Positions 1-10,834 of a stretch of DNA of 59,014 bases are shown piece after piece; the first letter of the stretch is position 1; each line of letters begins with the position of its first letter. Position numbers and translations under genes: made by a program. The notes beneath the pieces were generated by a model. That model saw only the letters and a list, made by a program, of their open reading frames with translations. It was not told where the DNA came from and made no database searches. The DNA is from Legionella septentrionalis (GTDB taxonomy: Bacteria; Pseudomonadota; Gammaproteobacteria; Legionellales; Legionellaceae): the NCBI RefSeq assembly GCF_003989745.1, contig NZ_RZGS01000013.1, positions 1-59,014 of the forward strand, read 5' to 3'.

Positions 1-120
1 GGCATCATCATACTATCAAAGCTCCTATCGTGGGAGAGGGGGTAGATCGAAGTGAAATAGAAAAATTTGTGCTCAATTTAAGATGAAATCTTGGCTAAAA
101 AACTTTAGGGACGTTGCCTA
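1..120 (+). mobile_element. 3' end of a repeated element (probable insertion sequence), left copy
   Basis: Bases 1-120 reappear in reverse complement at 58895-59014 with two differences (positions 31 and 94). Frame 3 is open from the first base and ends at a TGA at 84-86; the visible peptide finishes GEGVDRSEIEKFVLNLR. This looks like the C-terminus of a transposase followed by about 35 bases of element end. Both copies stop being alike right after TA, which would fit an element that duplicates a TA target (IS630/Tc1-mariner type), but two shared bases can be chance. The family is not identified. Position 31 changes a Val codon to Ala in the other copy. Confidence 0.7.
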
Positions 121-317
121 TAATTTCGATGAGTTTTTATGGAATTAATTGTTCTTCTAAAGTCGCGGAATAATAGGTTTCTTTGTATTAAATCTTCAAA
201 TTTATTTTTATACAATTCCTCATCGGCTTTTCTCTTATAGCGACTGGCCGAGCGAAGCGCCTTTCTAGGCTTCAAAATCTCGAACAATAGCTTATGGAAT
301 AAATTAGTCATTGGCAT
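105..317 (-). pseudogene. Small Lys/Arg-rich ORF truncated by the left element
   Basis: The reading frame starts at an ATG at 317 with AAGG about 7 bases upstream and runs about 66 codons before entering the repeated element. Its last codons and its TAA stop (105-107) are supplied by the element's terminal sequence. If it is a gene, insertion of the element cut off its 3' part. The peptide is basic and predicted helical by eye, with no domain I recognise. It could also be a chance ORF. The 250 bases between it and folE hold no convincing gene. Confidence 0.3.
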
Positions 318-567
318 TGGGCGGCCTTTTCTTCAAGGGATAGCAGATTAAATTTAGTGCTTCAAGGCGACGGTTAATAATTTTCAAACGAAATCCCCTT
401 TCTACCTAGAAGCTCATTGCTCCTGCGGCACCAATTGGGCTAAAATTAGTCTTTTTTCTTAAAGAGAACTAAATAAATTTCCGGATATGGTGCGTAATAT
501 TTGGACTCTGTGGCTCCCGGCAAATGGTATGTAAAAACCGAAGCTATTTCATTATAAAGGTTGAATC

Positions 568-1107
568 ATGAAAGAATTATTTAAAGAAATTCTGAACGAA
601 ATCGGTGAAGATATTAACCGTGAAGGATTGCGCGACACGCCAGCACGCGCTGCCAACGCATTACGCTACCTGACGAAAGGGTATCAGGAAGAATTAAGCG
701 ATGTAATCAATGATGCCTTGTTTGAATCCGATATGAGTGAAATGGTGATCGTGAAAGACATTGAAATGTATTCGATGTGCGAACATCATTTATTGCCTTT
801 TTTGGGGAAATGCCATGTGGGCTATCTACCGAATGGTAAAGTGATTGGCTTATCTAAAATTGCCCGCATTGTCGATTACTTTGCCCGTAGATTGCAAATC
901 CAGGAACGCTTGACCAGTGAAATAGCCCACTGTATAGAAACCATTACTGGTGCCCGCGGTGTAGCAGTTGTCGTTGAAGCAAGACATCTTTGCATGATGA
1001 TGAGAGGCGTGGAGAAACAAAATTCGGTGATGACCACTTCTGTGATGCTTGGTGAGATGCGCAGCAATTCAAGCAGCCGTATTGAATTTTTAAATTTGAT
1101 TCGTTAG
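568..1107 (+). CDS. folE: GTP cyclohydrolase I (FolE type)
   Basis: Converts GTP to 7,8-dihydroneopterin triphosphate, the first step of tetrahydrofolate synthesis in the cytosol. The 179-residue product is a normal length for the short FolE form. Zinc ligands are visible as Cys71 and His74 in MCEHHLLPF and Cys142 in [11 protein letters not shown]. The C-terminal motif [12 protein letters not shown] is also typical. The ATG at 568 follows AAAGG. The gene stands alone on the plus strand with a hairpin just after the stop (1129-1155). Another folate gene, folP, lies 33 kb away in the same window but is not linked in an operon. Confidence 0.96.
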   Translation: MKELFKEILNEIGEDINREGLRDTPARAANALRYLTKGYQEELSDVINDALFESDMSEMVIVKDIEMYSMCEHHLLPFLGKCHVGYLPNGKVIGLSKIARIVDYFARRLQIQERLTSEIAHCIETITGARGVAVVVEARHLCMMMRGVEKQNSVMTTSVMLGEMRSNSSSRIEFLNLIR

Positions 1108-1128
1108 AGCCAGATAAATTTCACTTAA

Positions 1129-1155
1129 GCCAAAAGCCTTCTACAGGCTTTTGGC
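1129..1155 (+). terminator. Stem-loop after folE
   Basis: Perfect 10-base stem GCCAAAAGCC / GGCTTTTGGC with a 7-base loop, 21 bases after the folE stop. There is no long T-run directly after it (CGTCGGCTTTAT follows), so termination efficiency is uncertain. Confidence 0.5.
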
Positions 1156-1634
1156 CGTCGGCTTTATCCACACCATCTGAGTTGGCCCAAATTTTTTCGA
1201 ATATATCATTTAACTTGTGGATACGTCGTTAAAAAGCGGCCCAGTAAGCTGCGGCAATGCGGATGTCCATTTCGAAAATACATAAAAATTTTCTGACCGC
1301 AGCATTCCGCATGGTTTTTAGCAAAATTCCAAGCAATTCTAAATTTGGGATGGCCAAATTTGGCCTGCCAACGAAACAATTGAAATTTTCTATATTTTGA
1401 TACTTCCAATTTTTTCTCGTTACTTAAAATATTGCAAATAACCTCCCAGAAAATGGGAAATTTCTCTAGTAATATTTTGGGGTATTACGGCAAAATTTGC
1501 TTTAACGTTCCATGCAGCAAGCCTTAACAAGAGAAAGGGTGGAACAAGGTGAACGTCAAATAAGACCTGTAGGCAAAGTTTGGTCAGATAAACAAGCGAC
1601 GCGGGTGTGTAATTTTGATTATTTCGCAGGGATA

Positions 1635-1659
1635 ATGCCACGAGCTTTACTCGTGGCAT
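1635..1659 (-). terminator. Perfect stem-loop downstream of pnp
   Basis: ATGCCACGAG / CTCGTGGCAT pair perfectly around a 5-base loop, 20 bases beyond the pnp stop. On the minus strand no T-run follows, so it may protect the mRNA 3' end or act with Rho rather than terminate alone. Confidence 0.45.
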
Positions 1660-1679
1660 GCAGGGAAAAAGCTTTACCG

Positions 1680-3845
1680 TTATTCTTCTGAAGCCGGTTC
1701 TTCTGGCTCTGCTGCGTCTGCCGGAGCCTCTGCAGCTGCCTTTTCTTCAGGCTGCTTAACCGGAGCTGCTGGCTTGTCCTTCCACTCCAGTTTTACCCGG
1801 CCTTGCTTATCTACTCCGGCAACATACACTTCAATCTCTTGGCCTTCCTGCAACACATCTTCAACTTTTTGAGATCGCTCTGAGCATATTTGCGATATGT
1901 GCAGCAAGCCATCTTTGCCAGGGAGGAGGTTGATGAACGCGCCAAAATCAACAATTTTGCTCACCTTGCCACGGTAGGTTTGCCCTACTTCAATTTCCGC
2001 AACCAACGCTTTAATTTGGCGCTGTGCTTCTTCCAATGCATCGGCGTTAGGGGAAAACAATTGCACGACACCAGTGTCATCGATATCGATTGACACCCCT
2101 GTACTGTCAATCAAGCCTTTAATGGTTGCGCCACCTTTACCAATAATGGTGCGGATTTTATCTTCAGCCACTTTCATGGTGACAATTCTTGGGGCATGTT
2201 GCGATAACTCATCGCGGTGTTCTGCCAGTGCATTTTTCATCACATTAAGAATGTGCTTGCGTCCAGCCAGGGCTTGTTCAAGAGCCTGTTCCATGATTTC
2301 CTTGGTAATGCCGGTGATTTTGATATCCATTTGCAGTGCAGTAACCCCTGTATCGGTACCTGCTACTTTAAAATCCATATCGCCAAGGTGATCTTCATCG
2401 CCCAAAATATCGGTTAAAACTGCAAAACGCTCGCCGTCCTTGATAAGCCCCATGGCTACGCCCGCGACAGGCGCTTTTAATGGGACTCCGGCATCCATAA
2501 GAGCCAAACTGGTTCCACATACCGTAGCCATAGAACTTGAACCATTCGATTCCGTAATATCGGAAACAACGCGCAAAACATACGGAAACTCGCTGGCGCC
2601 AGGTAACACCGCTGCCAAACTGCGCCGGGCTAATCTTCCATGCCCGATCTCACGCCGCTTCGGACTGCCTACCATCCCCGTTTCACCGACGGAATAAGGC
2701 GGAAAATTATAATGCAACATAAAGCGCTCTTTGGTCTCGCCTTCCAATTTATCCAGCGTCTGAGCATCGCGCTCGCTGCCTAAAGTCGCGGCCACAATAG
2801 CCTGGGTTTCGCCGCGGGTAAATAAGGCAGAGCCATGTACTCGTTCTAAGAGACTGGTGCGGATGGCAATAGGTCTTACAGTTTTTAAATCGCGGCCATC
2901 GATGCGTGGCTCACCATCCAAAATACGGTTGCGTACAATATTCTTTTCAAGATTACTGATTAAACTGGCTGCCGCAGTTGCATCCAATTCTTCATATTCC
3001 TGCATTAAAGAAATCGTAATGTCTTCCCGCAATTCATTGAGTCGCTGGTAACGTTTTTGTTTGTCTTTCAGCAAATAAGCTTCAGTGATAGGTGCTTTCC
3101 CCAATGCTTCAATGCGAGCCAATAAAGATGTATCAATTTGCGGCGCCGACCAAACCCAGGCAGGTTTACCGGCTTCGACAGCCAATTCCTTGATGGCTTT
3201 GATTACATCTTTCATCATTTCATGACCGTATAACACGGCACCCAGCATAACTTCTTCACTGAGTTCACGTGCCTCTGATTCCACCATCAAAATTGCATTC
3301 TCGGTACCTGCAACGATGAGATCAAGTTCAGAAGTTTCTTGCTCTTTATAGCTTGGGTTCAGAGTATAAATACCGTCTTTGTAGCCAACGCGGGCTGCAC
3401 CGATGGGGCCTTGGAAGGGCAAACCGGAAATTGCCAGAGCTGCAGAAGCTGCAATCATGGATACGACATCGGCTGGCACTTCGGGATTAAGCGACATCAC
3501 GGTAGCGATAATTTGTACTTCATTGTAGAAATCATCGGGGAATAATGGCCTGATAGGACGGTCAATCAAGCGGGAAACCAGGGTTTCATGATCACTTGGC
3601 CGCCCTTCGCGCTTGTTAAATCCTCCTGGGATTTTCCCAGCTGCGTAGGTTTTTTCTTGATAGTTAACCGTTAGCGGGAAAAAATTATTTTTCTCGGCAC
3701 CATTTTTATTACCAACGACGGTTACCAAAACTTGCGTACCATTCATGGTAGCAAAAATTGCGCCATCGGCTTGCCTGGCTATTTCTCCGGTTTCAAGCCG
3801 CAACGTGTGTTTTCCGAATTGTATTTCTTTTATATATTTAGCCAC
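1680..3845 (-). CDS. pnp: Polyribonucleotide nucleotidyltransferase (PNPase)
   Basis: Phosphorolytic 3'-5' exoribonuclease and component of the RNA degradosome. The 721 residues show two RNase PH domains (the second contains [16 protein letters not shown]), a KH domain with [12 protein letters not shown] near residue 565 and an S1 domain with [20 protein letters not shown], then an Ala/Glu/Pro-rich tail. The start is GTG at 3845, preceded by AGAGGT; no better ATG exists. It follows rpsO, from which it is separated by an intrinsic terminator (4041-4068), so it is probably expressed both by readthrough and from its own promoter. A leader hairpin lies at 3920-3940. In E. coli PNPase represses itself through such a leader; that is only inferred here. 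Confidence 0.97.
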   Translation of the reverse strand: MAKYIKEIQFGKHTLRLETGEIARQADGAIFATMNGTQVLVTVVGNKNGAEKNNFFPLTVNYQEKTYAAGKIPGGFNKREGRPSDHETLVSRLIDRPIRPLFPDDFYNEVQIIATVMSLNPEVPADVVSMIAASAALAISGLPFQGPIGAARVGYKDGIYTLNPSYKEQETSELDLIVAGTENAILMVESEARELSEEVMLGAVLYGHEMMKDVIKAIKELAVEAGKPAWVWSAPQIDTSLLARIEALGKAPITEAYLLKDKQKRYQRLNELREDITISLMQEYEELDATAAASLISNLEKNIVRNRILDGEPRIDGRDLKTVRPIAIRTSLLERVHGSALFTRGETQAIVAATLGSERDAQTLDKLEGETKERFMLHYNFPPYSVGETGMVGSPKRREIGHGRLARRSLAAVLPGASEFPYVLRVVSDITESNGSSSMATVCGTSLALMDAGVPLKAPVAGVAMGLIKDGERFAVLTDILGDEDHLGDMDFKVAGTDTGVTALQMDIKITGITKEIMEQALEQALAGRKHILNVMKNALAEHRDELSQHAPRIVTMKVAEDKIRTIIGKGGATIKGLIDSTGVSIDIDDTGVVQLFSPNADALEEAQRQIKALVAEIEVGQTYRGKVSKIVDFGAFINLLPGKDGLLHISQICSERSQKVEDVLQEGQEIEVYVAGVDKQGRVKLEWKDKPAAPVKQPEEKAAAEAPADAAEPEEPASEE

Positions 3846-3919
3846 GTGAGTTACCTCTTAATTATTTCCTACAGAAGATTGTGATTAGGCAAGAGCTTTT
3901 ATCATCCAGAACGCTGAGA

Positions 3920-3940
3920 AAGCATCCGGGCAAGATGCTT
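3920..3940 (-). promoter_or_regulatory. Stem-loop in the pnp leader
   Basis: AAGCATC / GATGCTT form a perfect 7-base stem around CGGGCAA, about 75 bases upstream of the pnp start. Its position matches the pnp leader that RNase III and PNPase act on in enterobacteria, but the sequence is short and the role is inferred. Confidence 0.3.
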
Positions 3941-4040
3941 GATGAACATTCATTTGCTTTTAGAGACTTAACGAATTGCCAAAAGCTCATCGTATTTACT
4001 AACCTAAAAACCTCACAAAATAAGCTGCAGTTAGCATAGA

Positions 4041-4068
4041 AAAAAAAAGCGCAGAGTACTGCGCTTTT
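4041..4068 (-). terminator. Intrinsic terminator between rpsO and pnp
   Basis: AAAAGCGCAG (4045-4054) pairs with CTGCGCTTTT (4059-4068) around a 4-base loop. On the minus strand the stem runs into eight Ts. It lies about 50 bases after the rpsO stop and so terminates or attenuates rpsO transcription before pnp. Confidence 0.88.
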
Positions 4069-4119
4069 CTAGTTAAAAAACGTTCCTTGTATCAACCCCA
4101 TACATTTGGTTGCTGATAA

Positions 4120-4395
4120 TCAATAGGAATCTCGCAAACCAAGACTTTGAATTAAAGTAGAATAACGTGCAGGGTCTTTTCTTTTCAAATATTTTAAAAG
4201 CTTGCGGCGCTTGTTTACTAATTCTTGCAAGCCAAGACGAGAGTGGAAATCTTTTTTGTGCTCTTTAAAATGCGCGGTCAAATAATTAATACGACCGGTC
4301 ATCAGAGAAACTTGCACTTCAGGTGAGCCTGTGTCTTGATCGGCACGTTTGAATTCATTGATAATTTCTGCTTTTTGTGCGCTCGTTAGCGACAT
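4120..4395 (-). CDS. rpsO: 30S ribosomal protein S15
   Basis: Primary 16S rRNA-binding protein of the 30S platform. The 91 residues show the family pattern: [16 protein letters not shown] near residue 20, [18 protein letters not shown] in the middle and a basic [11 protein letters not shown] stretch. The ATG at 4395 is preceded by CCAGGAG. The gene has a likely promoter of its own (4437-4467) and a strong terminator, so it is partly uncoupled from truB upstream and pnp downstream, as in E. coli. Confidence 0.97.
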   Translation of the reverse strand: MSLTSAQKAEIINEFKRADQDTGSPEVQVSLMTGRINYLTAHFKEHKKDFHSRLGLQELVNKRRKLLKYLKRKDPARYSTLIQSLGLRDSY

Positions 4396-4436
4396 TGTTT
4401 ACTCCTGGAAATAGGCTAAGTAATTTTTCAACCGAT

Positions 4437-4467
4437 ATTGTACAGCATTTTTAAAATTTTATTGCAA
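4437..4467 (-). promoter_or_regulatory. rpsO: Possible rpsO promoter
   Basis: On the minus strand TTGCAA (4462-4467) and TACAAT (4437-4442) are spaced by 19 bases, about 40 bases upstream of the rpsO start. The -10 is good; the spacer is longer than ideal. Confidence 0.4.
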
Positions 4468-4613
4468 AAAACTTAATCCACAGGACAGGTACAATCAGTT
4501 TTCACAAAATTTAGCAAAAAAAACGAAGCTGTTCAACGTCTGTTTTTCAAAAGGTGGGATTTTACCAAGGTGAGAGCAGGGAAACAAGTATTAAAAATAG
4601 GTTTATTGTACGT

Positions 4614-5531
4614 TTATTGTATTGCATCGGCAGCTAACAAGCGTTTTACCTTTAATAATCCTTTGTCCTGAATTTCCCCCAATCCTAAAAACTGGGCATC
4701 CGTTTGCTGATACAAGCGTATGCACCCAGTGATGCGTTCAGCCGTGCCTATGATTTTTCCTTGTCGCAAGGCACCTACTTCTTCTGCCTGCAAGAATGAT
4801 TTAGGTAAATGCCATACGGCGCGATCCATTGGTAATAAGCGTTGGCAAAGTTCGCTAGACGGTTGTGCATGCAAATTTTCCAAAGTATACATGGGTTCAT
4901 CTTTAAACCCTAACGTATAAACCCGGTGCAATTGGGTCACGTGAGCTCCCGCGCCCAGCTTATCGCCCAAGTCTTCAATTAAATTACGGATGTAAGTCCC
5001 TTTGCTGCACAATACTTTAAGCTTGAATTCCACCCCATCAAAATGCAGAAGCTCAATTTCCTGAATGTGAATATCTCGTGGTTGCCGCGGGACTTCTATC
5101 CCCGCCCGTGCAAGCTTATAAAGCGGTGTCCCCTGGTGTTTTAAAGCAGAAAACATGGAAGGCGTTTGCTGCGTTGTCCCAATGAAAAATTTTAAGGCAT
5201 GCTGCAATTCATCCAGTGGAATAGAAAAATCATTTACTACAGCAATCATTTCACCGGCAGTATCGCCAGTCGTGGTCTTAATGCCTAAACGCGCCGTCAC
5301 TTCGTAACATTTATCAGCATCAAGCAAATATTGACTAAATTTGGTTGCTTCGCCAAAACAAACAGGCAACATGCCTGTGGCTAAAGGATCAAGGCTGCCG
5401 GTATGCCCTGCTTTTTTGGCATTATACAAACGTTTTACACGCTGCAACACGCCATTAGAAGTCAAACCCAACGGCTTGTTAACCAAGAGGATGCCATTTA
5501 TGCTTTGCTTGTCTGTTTTATTCGTCTTCAT
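4614..5531 (-). CDS. truB: tRNA pseudouridine(55) synthase TruB
   Basis: Makes pseudouridine 55 in the T-loop of tRNAs. The catalytic Asp48 sits in [15 protein letters not shown], and the N-terminal [14 protein letters not shown] motif is typical. I start at the ATG at 5531, which overlaps the end of rbfA by 14 bases and puts the catalytic Asp at position 48 as in E. coli; the longer frame would begin at a TTG at 5555. The product is 305 residues. The C-terminal PUA-like part is present. It belongs to the infB-rbfA-truB-rpsO run. Confidence 0.95.
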   Translation of the reverse strand: MKTNKTDKQSINGILLVNKPLGLTSNGVLQRVKRLYNAKKAGHTGSLDPLATGMLPVCFGEATKFSQYLLDADKCYEVTARLGIKTTTGDTAGEMIAVVNDFSIPLDELQHALKFFIGTTQQTPSMFSALKHQGTPLYKLARAGIEVPRQPRDIHIQEIELLHFDGVEFKLKVLCSKGTYIRNLIEDLGDKLGAGAHVTQLHRVYTLGFKDEPMYTLENLHAQPSSELCQRLLPMDRAVWHLPKSFLQAEEVGALRQGKIIGTAERITGCIRLYQQTDAQFLGLGEIQDKGLLKVKRLLAADAIQ

Positions 5532-5880
5532 CACTTGCAGGATTAACTTCGTCAATCAAACGGCTTAAGCGTTTTCCATACTCGATCGATTCATCGTAAA
5601 CGAAATGAAGCTGGGGAACGGTGCGCAGCTTGATTGTCTTTGCCAAAATAGTACGCAAATAACTGGCTGCAGTATTCAAAATCAGCACAGTCTTTTCAGG
5701 CTCATGGTTTAATGCCGTGAAATACACTTTTGCATGGCTTAAATCCTTGGACACCTTCACAGCAGAAATCGTGATGAATTTAGGCAAACGCGGGTCAGTT
5801 ACTTCCTGTTGAATAATATGCGCTAACTTGCGCAGGATTATCTCGGCAATCCGGTCTGTACGTTTAAAATCATTACTCAT
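5518..5880 (-). CDS. rbfA: 30S ribosome-binding factor A
   Basis: Helps late maturation of the 16S rRNA 5' end and supports growth in the cold. The 120-residue product has the RbfA KH-like pattern, with [18 protein letters not shown] at the start and [15 protein letters not shown] in the middle, and an acidic C-terminus. The ATG at 5880 follows AAGGAAA. It lies 77 bases after infB and overlaps truB by 14 bases, so translational coupling with truB is likely. Confidence 0.95.
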   Translation of the reverse strand: MSNDFKRTDRIAEIILRKLAHIIQQEVTDPRLPKFITISAVKVSKDLSHAKVYFTALNHEPEKTVLILNTAASYLRTILAKTIKLRTVPQLHFVYDESIEYGKRLSRLIDEVNPASDEDE

Positions 5881-5957
5881 ATTCTTTCCTTATCAACCAC
5901 AGCGATTATGGGTTTTGCGCTGGATTTATATCCAGCGCCGAACGGGTTAATAAGTCA

Positions 5958-8534
5958 TCATGCTTCGCGCTTGATTTCAATGGTCTCGTAGACTTCAATC
6001 AAATCGCCCGTCTTAACATCATTATAGTTTTTAACGCCGATACCGCACTCAAATCCCTGGCGCACTTCCGCCACGTCTTCTTTAAAGCGGCGCAAGGATT
6101 CAAGAGTACCTTCATAAATCACCACGTTGTTACGCAATACACGAATAGGATTATTACGCTTAATAGTGCCTTCGATGACCATGCAACCGGCGATAGCACC
6201 CAGTTTGGGTGAACGGAACACGTCGCGAACCTCGGCGACCCCGATGATTTCTTCTTTAAAGGTTGGCTCAAGCATGCCTGATAAAGCACCTTTTACTTGA
6301 TCCACGATGTCGTAAATTACGCTGTAATAGTGCAGTGGCACACCTTCTACTTCGGCCAGACGTTTTGCCCCAGCATCGGCGCGCACGTTAAAGCCAATTA
6401 ACAACGCATTAGAAGCTATAGCCAAATGCACGTCTGATTCTGTGATGCCGCCGACACCGCTGGCAATAATTTTAACATTTACTTCATCGGTGGAAAGCTT
6501 AACCAATGCATCCGCTATCGCTTCCACAGAGCCTTGCATGTCAGCCTTCAGTACCACATTTAAAATTTTCGTCTCAGCTGCATTCATGGTGTCGATGATG
6601 CCTTCCAGAGAAGCTTTTTGACGCTTGGCCAATTTTACATCGCGGAATTTACCTTGACGGAAAAGCGCAACTTCACGCGCCCTTTTTTCATCAGGAACAA
6701 CCAAAGCTTCATCACCAGCATGGGGAATGGCAGACAAGCCCAATATCTCTACCGGCATGGAAGGCCCTGCCGATTCAACCGGCATGCCGTTGTCGCCAAC
6801 CAAAGCACGTACGCGTCCATATTGCAGTCCAGCCAATAAAATATCGCCTTTGTGCAGAGTACCATTTTGCACAAGCACAGTGGCAACTGGACCACGTCCC
6901 TTATCCAATCTGGATTCAATCACTACCCCTTTGGCTGCGCCATCAGTGTGCGCAGTTAATTCAAGAACTTCTGACTGCAATAAAATCGCATCCAATAACT
7001 CGTCCACACCCTGGCCAGTTTTTGCAGAAATGTTTACGAACATTGTATCGCCACCCCAAGCTTCGGGAATCACTTCATAATTGGACAATTCATTCATCAC
7101 ACGCTCAGGATCAACCCCCGGTTTATCCATTTTATTCACGGCAACGATCATAGGGACTTTGGCAGCTTTCGCATGTTGGACTGCTTCGATGGTTTGTGGT
7201 TTCACACCATCATCTGCCGCCACAATTAAAATTACAATGTCGGTTACCTGGGCGCCGCGGGCACGCATTGCGGTAAACGCAGCATGACCCGGCGTATCCA
7301 GAAATGTGATATTTCCTTTCGGTGTATGCACGTGGTAGGCACCGATGTGCTGAGTAATACCACCTGCTTCACCGGCAGCTACTTTTGTACGGCGGATGTA
7401 ATCGAGCAACGAAGTCTTTCCATGATCGACATGTCCCATGATCGTTACCACAGGTGCGCGCGCTTCTTCATGACTTCCTTTACTCAATACATCGCCGAGA
7501 TTTTGCTCAATGGCATCTTCTTTAAGCGGTCGCGGAATATGCCCCATTTCTTCAACTACGATGATCGCTGTCTCTTGATCGATAACTTGGTTAATGGTCG
7601 CCATGGCACCAAGACCTATCATGACTTTAATCACTTCGGCGGCCTTAACAGACATACGTTTTGCAAGTTCTGCGACTGTAATGGTTTCAGGGATGGATAC
7701 TTCCCGGACAACAGGCATGGTAGGCATTGCAAATCCATGCGTCAAAGCTTCTTCTGCCTCGCGATATTTATCGGATTTTTCAGTTTTGCGTTTCTTAGGC
7801 TTATGGCGTTTTGGCACCATTAAATCATGTTCAGCGTCATCGTGAATAACTGGCTGGTATTTGCTTTTTTTCTTGCCTTTTTTAAAGTCGCTTTTTTCAG
7901 CCTTGTCTTCAAAATCATTTTTAGGCGCTTTTTTCTTCGCTTTCTCAGCTTTACTTTCTTCAGGCGAAACAGGTTTTTCTTTTTTCTCAGCAACATGGCC
8001 AGGAGCCGCAGCAGCTGTTGCAACCACTTCCTCAATGTGGTTTTCACCCGTTGCAGAATCAGTTTCACCAGCTTGAACTGGCGCCTCGTCATCTGCCTGC
8101 ACGGGGCTTTGCTCTTCGCCCATCACGGGTTCTTCTACAACCTCCGCTTCAGGAGTAACTGTAGCAGTTTCCTCCAAGGGAACTTCAAGTTCCACTGCTT
8201 GTTCTTCCACCTCAGATTCTGCTGTTTGCTCCAAGAGGCTTCTTTTGACGTAAGTTTTCTTTTTTCTTACTTCAATGTTTACTGTTTTACCACTATGCGA
8301 GTCATGACCTAAAGTCACTTGTGAGACGCTTTTGCGTCGCAAAGTGATCCGCTCGGGAGCGGTACGTGCTTCGTTGCTGCCTTTTAAATGATTTAGCAAT
8401 ATCCGTTTTTGTTCTTCGTTTACGGTTTGCTCATCATTGGTAAAAGATAATCCAGCTTCTTGCAACTGGTTTAGTAAGCGCTCAACAGGGATACCCACGA
8501 CTTGTGCTAATTGCTTAACCGTTACATCCGCCAT
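5958..8534 (-). CDS. infB: Translation initiation factor IF-2
   Basis: GTPase that brings fMet-tRNA to the 30S subunit. The 858 residues comprise an N-terminal IF2_N module ([18 protein letters not shown]), a long charged Lys/Glu/Ala linker, a second IF2_N module near residues 280-330, and the G domain with [12 protein letters not shown] near 365, [12 protein letters not shown] and SAKTGQG, followed by domains II-IV. The ATG at 8534 follows GAGGATTAAATT. It lies downstream of nusA after a 179-base gap that may hold an internal promoter. The initiator tRNA it uses is encoded upstream in the same cluster. Long opposite-strand frames in the linker are composition shadows. Confidence 0.97.
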   Translation of the reverse strand: MADVTVKQLAQVVGIPVERLLNQLQEAGLSFTNDEQTVNEEQKRILLNHLKGSNEARTAPERITLRRKSVSQVTLGHDSHSGKTVNIEVRKKKTYVKRSLLEQTAESEVEEQAVELEVPLEETATVTPEAEVVEEPVMGEEQSPVQADDEAPVQAGETDSATGENHIEEVVATAAAAPGHVAEKKEKPVSPEESKAEKAKKKAPKNDFEDKAEKSDFKKGKKKSKYQPVIHDDAEHDLMVPKRHKPKKRKTEKSDKYREAEEALTHGFAMPTMPVVREVSIPETITVAELAKRMSVKAAEVIKVMIGLGAMATINQVIDQETAIIVVEEMGHIPRPLKEDAIEQNLGDVLSKGSHEEARAPVVTIMGHVDHGKTSLLDYIRRTKVAAGEAGGITQHIGAYHVHTPKGNITFLDTPGHAAFTAMRARGAQVTDIVILIVAADDGVKPQTIEAVQHAKAAKVPMIVAVNKMDKPGVDPERVMNELSNYEVIPEAWGGDTMFVNISAKTGQGVDELLDAILLQSEVLELTAHTDGAAKGVVIESRLDKGRGPVATVLVQNGTLHKGDILLAGLQYGRVRALVGDNGMPVESAGPSMPVEILGLSAIPHAGDEALVVPDEKRAREVALFRQGKFRDVKLAKRQKASLEGIIDTMNAAETKILNVVLKADMQGSVEAIADALVKLSTDEVNVKIIASGVGGITESDVHLAIASNALLIGFNVRADAGAKRLAEVEGVPLHYYSVIYDIVDQVKGALSGMLEPTFKEEIIGVAEVRDVFRSPKLGAIAGCMVIEGTIKRNNPIRVLRNNVVIYEGTLESLRRFKEDVAEVRQGFECGIGVKNYNDVKTGDLIEVYETIEIKREA

Positions 8535-8713
8535 AATTTAATCCTCATCCAGCCATCCATCGGGATCGCTCTTACGTTCTAAATTCTTAAACATTAAGTT
8601 TATGCTAGCCATGTTCTAGTCTGGATAAAAATGAGCTCTTGCGAGCAGTAGCACTTATTTTCACCTGCAATTTTTAGAACCTGGCATTACTGCACAACTT
8701 ACACCTTTGGTGC

Positions 8714-10198
8714 TCATGCTTTATTCTGATGAAACCACGGTTCCCGTGCTTTCATGATCAATGCACCTGCTTTTTCTTCTGTAATTCCTGCTATTTCCAG
8801 AAGTTCATCGACTGACTGTTCAGCTAAATCGTCCAAAGTCGTAATACCTGCTGCGGCAAGGCGTTCAGCTAACTCTTCCGTCATTCCTTCCAGTGCCAAA
8901 AGCTCGGAACTAACGGTGTTTTGCCCAGAAGATAATGCTTGCGTCAACAAGTTATCATTAGCGCGGCTGCGCAATTCTTCGACGATTTCTTCATCAAATT
9001 CGTTAATGGCTAGCAATTCTTCTTTCGGTACATAGGCAACTTCTTCCAAAGAAGAAAATCCATGTGAAACTAAAAGCAGCGCAATTTCTTCGTCTATATC
9101 CAGGGCCGAAGTAAATAATTTTATAATTTTAGTTGATTCTGCCTGACTTTTATCTTCAAATTCTTCAACCGTCATGACATTAAGCGTCCAGCCGGTTAAT
9201 TGGCTGGCCAAACGCACGTTTTGCCCATTGCGGCCAATGGCTTGCGATAATTGATCCTTTTGTACAGCCAAATCCATAGCATGTGTATCTTCGTCGACAA
9301 CAATAGATGAAATGTCTGCAGGTGCCATGGCATTGATAACCAATTGAGCCGGATTATCATCCCAGAGGATAATATCAACACGCTCGCCGCCCAATTCACT
9401 GGAGACAGCTTGGACGCGAGCACCACGCATGCCCACGCAAGCACCAATTGGGTCGATGCGGCCATCATTCGTTTTGACAGCAATTTTTGCGCGGCTACCG
9501 GGTTCGCGCGCAGCTGCTTTAATTTCAATGACGTTTTCGCCAATTTCAGGTACTTCAATTCTGAATAACTCGATAAGCATTTCTTTACGAGTACGGCTCA
9601 CCATTAATTGCGGGCCACGGGCTTGTTCAATGATATCATACAGATAAGCGCGCACGCGGTCGTTAGGCCGGAACATTTCTTGCGGAAGCATTTCCGTCCT
9701 CGGCATAAAAGCCTCAGCCTTTCCACCCAAGTCAATAATAATATTATCGCGCGTAACTTTTTTCACCGTACCGTAAACAAGCTGTCCCAGTTTACTCATA
9801 AACTGTTCCACAACTTGCCGACGTTCAGCTTCGCGTACTTTTTGTGCGATAACTTGTCTTGCTGTTTGGGCAGCTATACGTCCAAACTCAATGGAAGGCA
9901 TTTGCTCTTCAATGCGACCACCTATTTCAATGCTGGGGTTGCGCTCTTTAGCTTGCACCAAAGTCAATTCACGGTCAGGGAATTCAACGTCCTCGTCTTC
10001 GGCAACCACATCCCAATAACGAAAGGTTTCATACTCGCCAGTCCGCGGGTCAAGCTTCACTCGAACACCCAGTTCCATCCCATAAAGCTTCCGTGTTGCT
10101 GATTCTAAAGCAGCTTGAATTGCCTCAAGAACAACTTCTTTCCGTACCCCTTTTTCATTGGATAACGCCTCAGCAACTAATAACAATTCTTTGCTCAT
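8714..10198 (-). CDS. nusA: Transcription termination/antitermination protein NusA
   Basis: RNA polymerase-binding elongation factor acting in pausing, termination and rRNA antitermination. The 494 residues show an N-terminal polymerase-binding domain, an S1 domain ([18 protein letters not shown]), two KH domains ([14 protein letters not shown], then [17 protein letters not shown]) and two C-terminal helix-hairpin-helix acidic repeats typical of gammaproteobacteria. I start at ATG 10198, preceded by GAGGCG, rather than the in-frame GTG four codons upstream. It is one base-scale step from rimP, whose stop lies at 10210-10212. Confidence 0.97.
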   Translation of the reverse strand: MSKELLLVAEALSNEKGVRKEVVLEAIQAALESATRKLYGMELGVRVKLDPRTGEYETFRYWDVVAEDEDVEFPDRELTLVQAKERNPSIEIGGRIEEQMPSIEFGRIAAQTARQVIAQKVREAERRQVVEQFMSKLGQLVYGTVKKVTRDNIIIDLGGKAEAFMPRTEMLPQEMFRPNDRVRAYLYDIIEQARGPQLMVSRTRKEMLIELFRIEVPEIGENVIEIKAAAREPGSRAKIAVKTNDGRIDPIGACVGMRGARVQAVSSELGGERVDIILWDDNPAQLVINAMAPADISSIVVDEDTHAMDLAVQKDQLSQAIGRNGQNVRLASQLTGWTLNVMTVEEFEDKSQAESTKIIKLFTSALDIDEEIALLLVSHGFSSLEEVAYVPKEELLAINEFDEEIVEELRSRANDNLLTQALSSGQNTVSSELLALEGMTEELAERLAAAGITTLDDLAEQSVDELLEIAGITEEKAGALIMKAREPWFHQNKA

Positions 10199-10209
10199 TG
10201 TTCGCCTCA

Positions 10210-10659
10210 CTAGACTGTCAAATTTGCTTTCGCAACATTAGAAAAAAGAAACTCCTGGGCTTCATCATCAATGGTTAACACCAAACGGGTTTCGTCTGCT
10301 GATGTAATAATCCCAGTGAATTTTCTTTGGCCGGCAACAGGTTTAAATAATTTAATTTGAACGCCTTGGCCTAGATAATTTTGGTATTGCCAACTGTGGA
10401 ATAACGGCCTTGGTATGCCAGGAGATGATACTTCCAAACTGTAATTACCAGGTATTGGATCTTCAACGTCGAGAAGGGCACTGACTTGGCGACTGACCCG
10501 TTCGCAGTCTTCGATACCAATACCATTGTCATGATCAATGTAAACGCGTAAGAGCGAATGTTTACCCTGTGCAAGATATTCACATCCCCACAGTATATAT
10601 CCCATATCTTCTATGGTCGGTGTAATTAGCTGTTCAATTTCGTCTTGTTTCATACACAT
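10210..10659 (-). CDS. rimP: Ribosome maturation factor RimP
   Basis: Binds the 30S subunit early in assembly. The 149-residue product shows the RimP pattern: a hydrophobic N-terminal domain with [20 protein letters not shown] and [14 protein letters not shown] in the middle, and a C-terminal SH3-like domain. Two close ATGs (10659 and 10653) are possible starts. It is the first protein gene after the tRNA-fMet terminator. The 170-odd bases upstream contain a perfect TTGACA but no good -10 at the right distance, so I do not mark a promoter there. Confidence 0.94.
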   Translation of the reverse strand: MCMKQDEIEQLITPTIEDMGYILWGCEYLAQGKHSLLRVYIDHDNGIGIEDCERVSRQVSALLDVEDPIPGNYSLEVSSPGIPRPLFHSWQYQNYLGQGVQIKLFKPVAGQRKFTGIITSADETRLVLTIDDEAQEFLFSNVAKANLTV

Positions 10660-10834
10660 CTCATAGTTAATGACATCCTTGTTACTTGCCCAAGTAAACT
10701 TATACGCTCATCTGAAAAGATCCTTTACTTATGAAGGTGTCAAGCCACTGCGAGGGATGCAAAGTCCATCACCTGATTTCATCTTATGCTGAATGTGAAA
10801 ATTGCTATGATTCAAATCTGTTGCAAATGCACAT

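Larger units (their letters stand above)
1108..1679. other. 572-base intergenic region between folE and pnp, no supported gene
   Basis: Convergent intergenic space. Two minus-strand frames (1206-1409 from TTG, 1420-1659 from ATG) lack a ribosome binding site and recognisable content, so I do not call them. Structure seen: the folE hairpin, the pnp-side hairpin at 1635-1659, and a perfect 14-base palindrome GGCCAAATTTGGCC at 1352-1365 preceded by a direct copy of AAATTTGG. The stretch may be decayed coding or mobile sequence. Confidence 0.5.

Noticed and set aside
1206-1409. Minus-strand 67-codon frame in the folE-pnp spacer
   Set aside because: It starts at TTG without a ribosome binding site and has no recognisable content. 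The same applies to the frame at 1420-1659.
7284-7823. Long plus-strand open frame (179 codons) opposite infB, and a similar one at 7827-8312
   Set aside because: They lie wholly inside the infB coding sequence on the other strand. The Phe-rich translation is a mirror of the Lys/Glu-rich IF-2 linker.
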